Positions 63,442 to 64,000 of a stretch of DNA of 64,000 nucleotides are shown one piece after another. How positions within the stretch are numbered: position 1 is the stretch's first letter; each line of letters starts with the position of its first letter. The translations under genes and the position numbers were made by a program. The DNA is from Candidatus Paracaedibacter acanthamoebae. Lineage in GTDB: Bacteria > Pseudomonadota > Alphaproteobacteria > Paracaedibacterales > Paracaedibacteraceae. The stretch lies in the NCBI RefSeq assembly GCF_000742835.1, contig NZ_CP008941.1, positions 744,001 through 808,000 of the forward strand. Direction: 5' to 3'. Below the pieces are notes generated by a model. The model was given only the letters and a program-made list of their open reading frames with translations, was not told the origin of the DNA and searched no databases.

Positions 63442-64000
63442 AACACTTGGTTGTTTTATACCATTCTAGGGTCGTCCGAACAATAACACCGACAATCGCG
63501 GCCACGGGTAAAGCGACTAAAACGCCCGCAAATCCAAACCACGTGGCACTGGCTAACAAGGCAAAAATAATCCAGACCGGGTGAAGGCCTACCCTTTCGC
63601 CAATAAATCGGGGCGACAAAATATTCCCTTCGATCAACCCAACCGCCACAAAGACGACCAAAATTAGCACGATTTGATTCCACCCTTCAAAATTGGCAAA
63701 GCCATTCGCCATCGTGGCCAAAAGACCGAGAACTGCTCCCACATACGGAATAAAGGATAAAAATCCTGTCATAATCCCCAAGAAAAAGGCTTGGTCTACC
63801 CCGATTAACCATAAAGAAATAGAATACAAAACCATAAGAGTGAGACAGACCAAAATTTGTCCGCGAGCATAATCAGATAGAGTTTTATCAATTCGCCCTA
63901 CATATAAACTCATGGTGGCACGGTATTTATAAGGAATTAAGTCATAAACACTAGCAACCATACGGTGCCAATCTTTAAGTAAATAGAACATAATCACAGG
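63431..64000 (-). CDS. AI-2E family (PerM) transporter, C-terminal part
   Basis: The frame is open to the right edge, so the gene is cut; about 190 C-terminal residues are visible. At least four membrane helices are seen, with the family motifs GFLSFIPYVGAVLG, NILSPRFIGERVGLHPVWII and WFGFAGVLVALPVAAIVGVI. AI-2E/PerM proteins are permeases of varied or unknown substrate; the AI-2 exporter TqsA and some Na+/H+ antiporters belong here. It is the promoter-proximal partner of hdaA. Confidence 0.88.
   Translation of the reverse strand, partial: PVIMFYLLKDWHRMVASVYDLIPYKYRATMSLYVGRIDKTLSDYARGQILVCLTLMVLYSISLWLIGVDQAFFLGIMTGFLSFIPYVGAVLGLLATMANGFANFEGWNQIVLILVVFVAVGLIEGNILSPRFIGERVGLHPVWIIFALLASATWFGFAGVLVALPVAAIVGVIVRTTLEWYKTTKCYAA

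Overview
The window comes from a host-associated alphaproteobacterium with a moderately AT-rich genome. The core genes are typically alphaproteobacterial: a B12-dependent NrdJ reductase, a DnaA-like HdaA regulator, a BamB-Der pair, a trimeric GatCAB amidotransferase, PccA/PccB propionyl-CoA carboxylase, an Atm1-type exporter, a phasin and an NDUFS6-like zinc-finger protein. The accessory genes point to life inside a eukaryotic cell, most likely a protist: Sel1, LRR and F-box proteins, ubiquitin-interacting-like motifs, exported proteins with nuclear-localisation-like basic clusters, and many decaying genes. I would guess the Holosporales or a related intracellular lineage; this is inference from gene content, not phylogeny.

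Layout. 1-1.4 kb: decayed exported genes. 1.4-6.4 kb: phasin, an EnvZ/OmpR-type two-component pair, lpdA-lipA. 6.4-7.15 kb: a dense cluster of palindromic REP-like repeats. 7.15-13 kb: nrdJ, greA, an MFS symporter. 13-15 kb: an exported GNAT acetyltransferase and a class D beta-lactamase. 15.2-18 kb: bamB-der. 18-22 kb: a relic with three in-frame stops, a DMT exporter, psd-pssA and LRR relics. 22-24.6 kb: a small zf-CHCC gene, mltG, an RRM protein, an ErpA-like protein. 24.6-26.5 kb: a frameshifted lipoprotein-like gene with a HicA-like tail. 26.8-30.9 kb: xthA and gatCAB. 31-39 kb: a frameshifted autotransporter, small lipoproteins, era-recO and several exported proteins. 39-48.6 kb: Atm1-type ABC exporter, thiolase, acs, an exported UIM-like protein, gltA. 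48.6-53 kb: relics, a broken F-box/LRR gene and a Sel1 protein. 53-64 kb: cmk-rpsA, pirin, initiator tRNA, pccB-2TM-pccA, hdaA and an AI-2E-family transporter.

How the genes fit together. Acs activates acetate, the thiolase handles acetoacetyl-CoA, PccAB carboxylates propionyl-CoA, and GltA, Lpd and LipA feed or run the TCA cycle. Together with the phasin this suggests use of short acids and possibly polyhydroxybutyrate storage. NrdJ implies a need for cobalamin. Psd-PssA make phosphatidylethanolamine, while BamB and MltG serve the envelope.

The most interesting signal is a dispersed set of exported, apparently eukaryote-directed proteins. Four carry a signal peptide plus a classical NLS-like cluster. 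Two, one of them a broken gene, end in a HicA-like domain. One has repeated UIM-like motifs and one broken gene encodes an F-box plus LRRs. Frameshifts and nonsense codons are confined to this class and to unrecognised relics; every housekeeping gene, including the 3.5-kb nrdJ, is intact. This argues for real gene decay, or phase variation at short homopolymers, rather than sequencing error.
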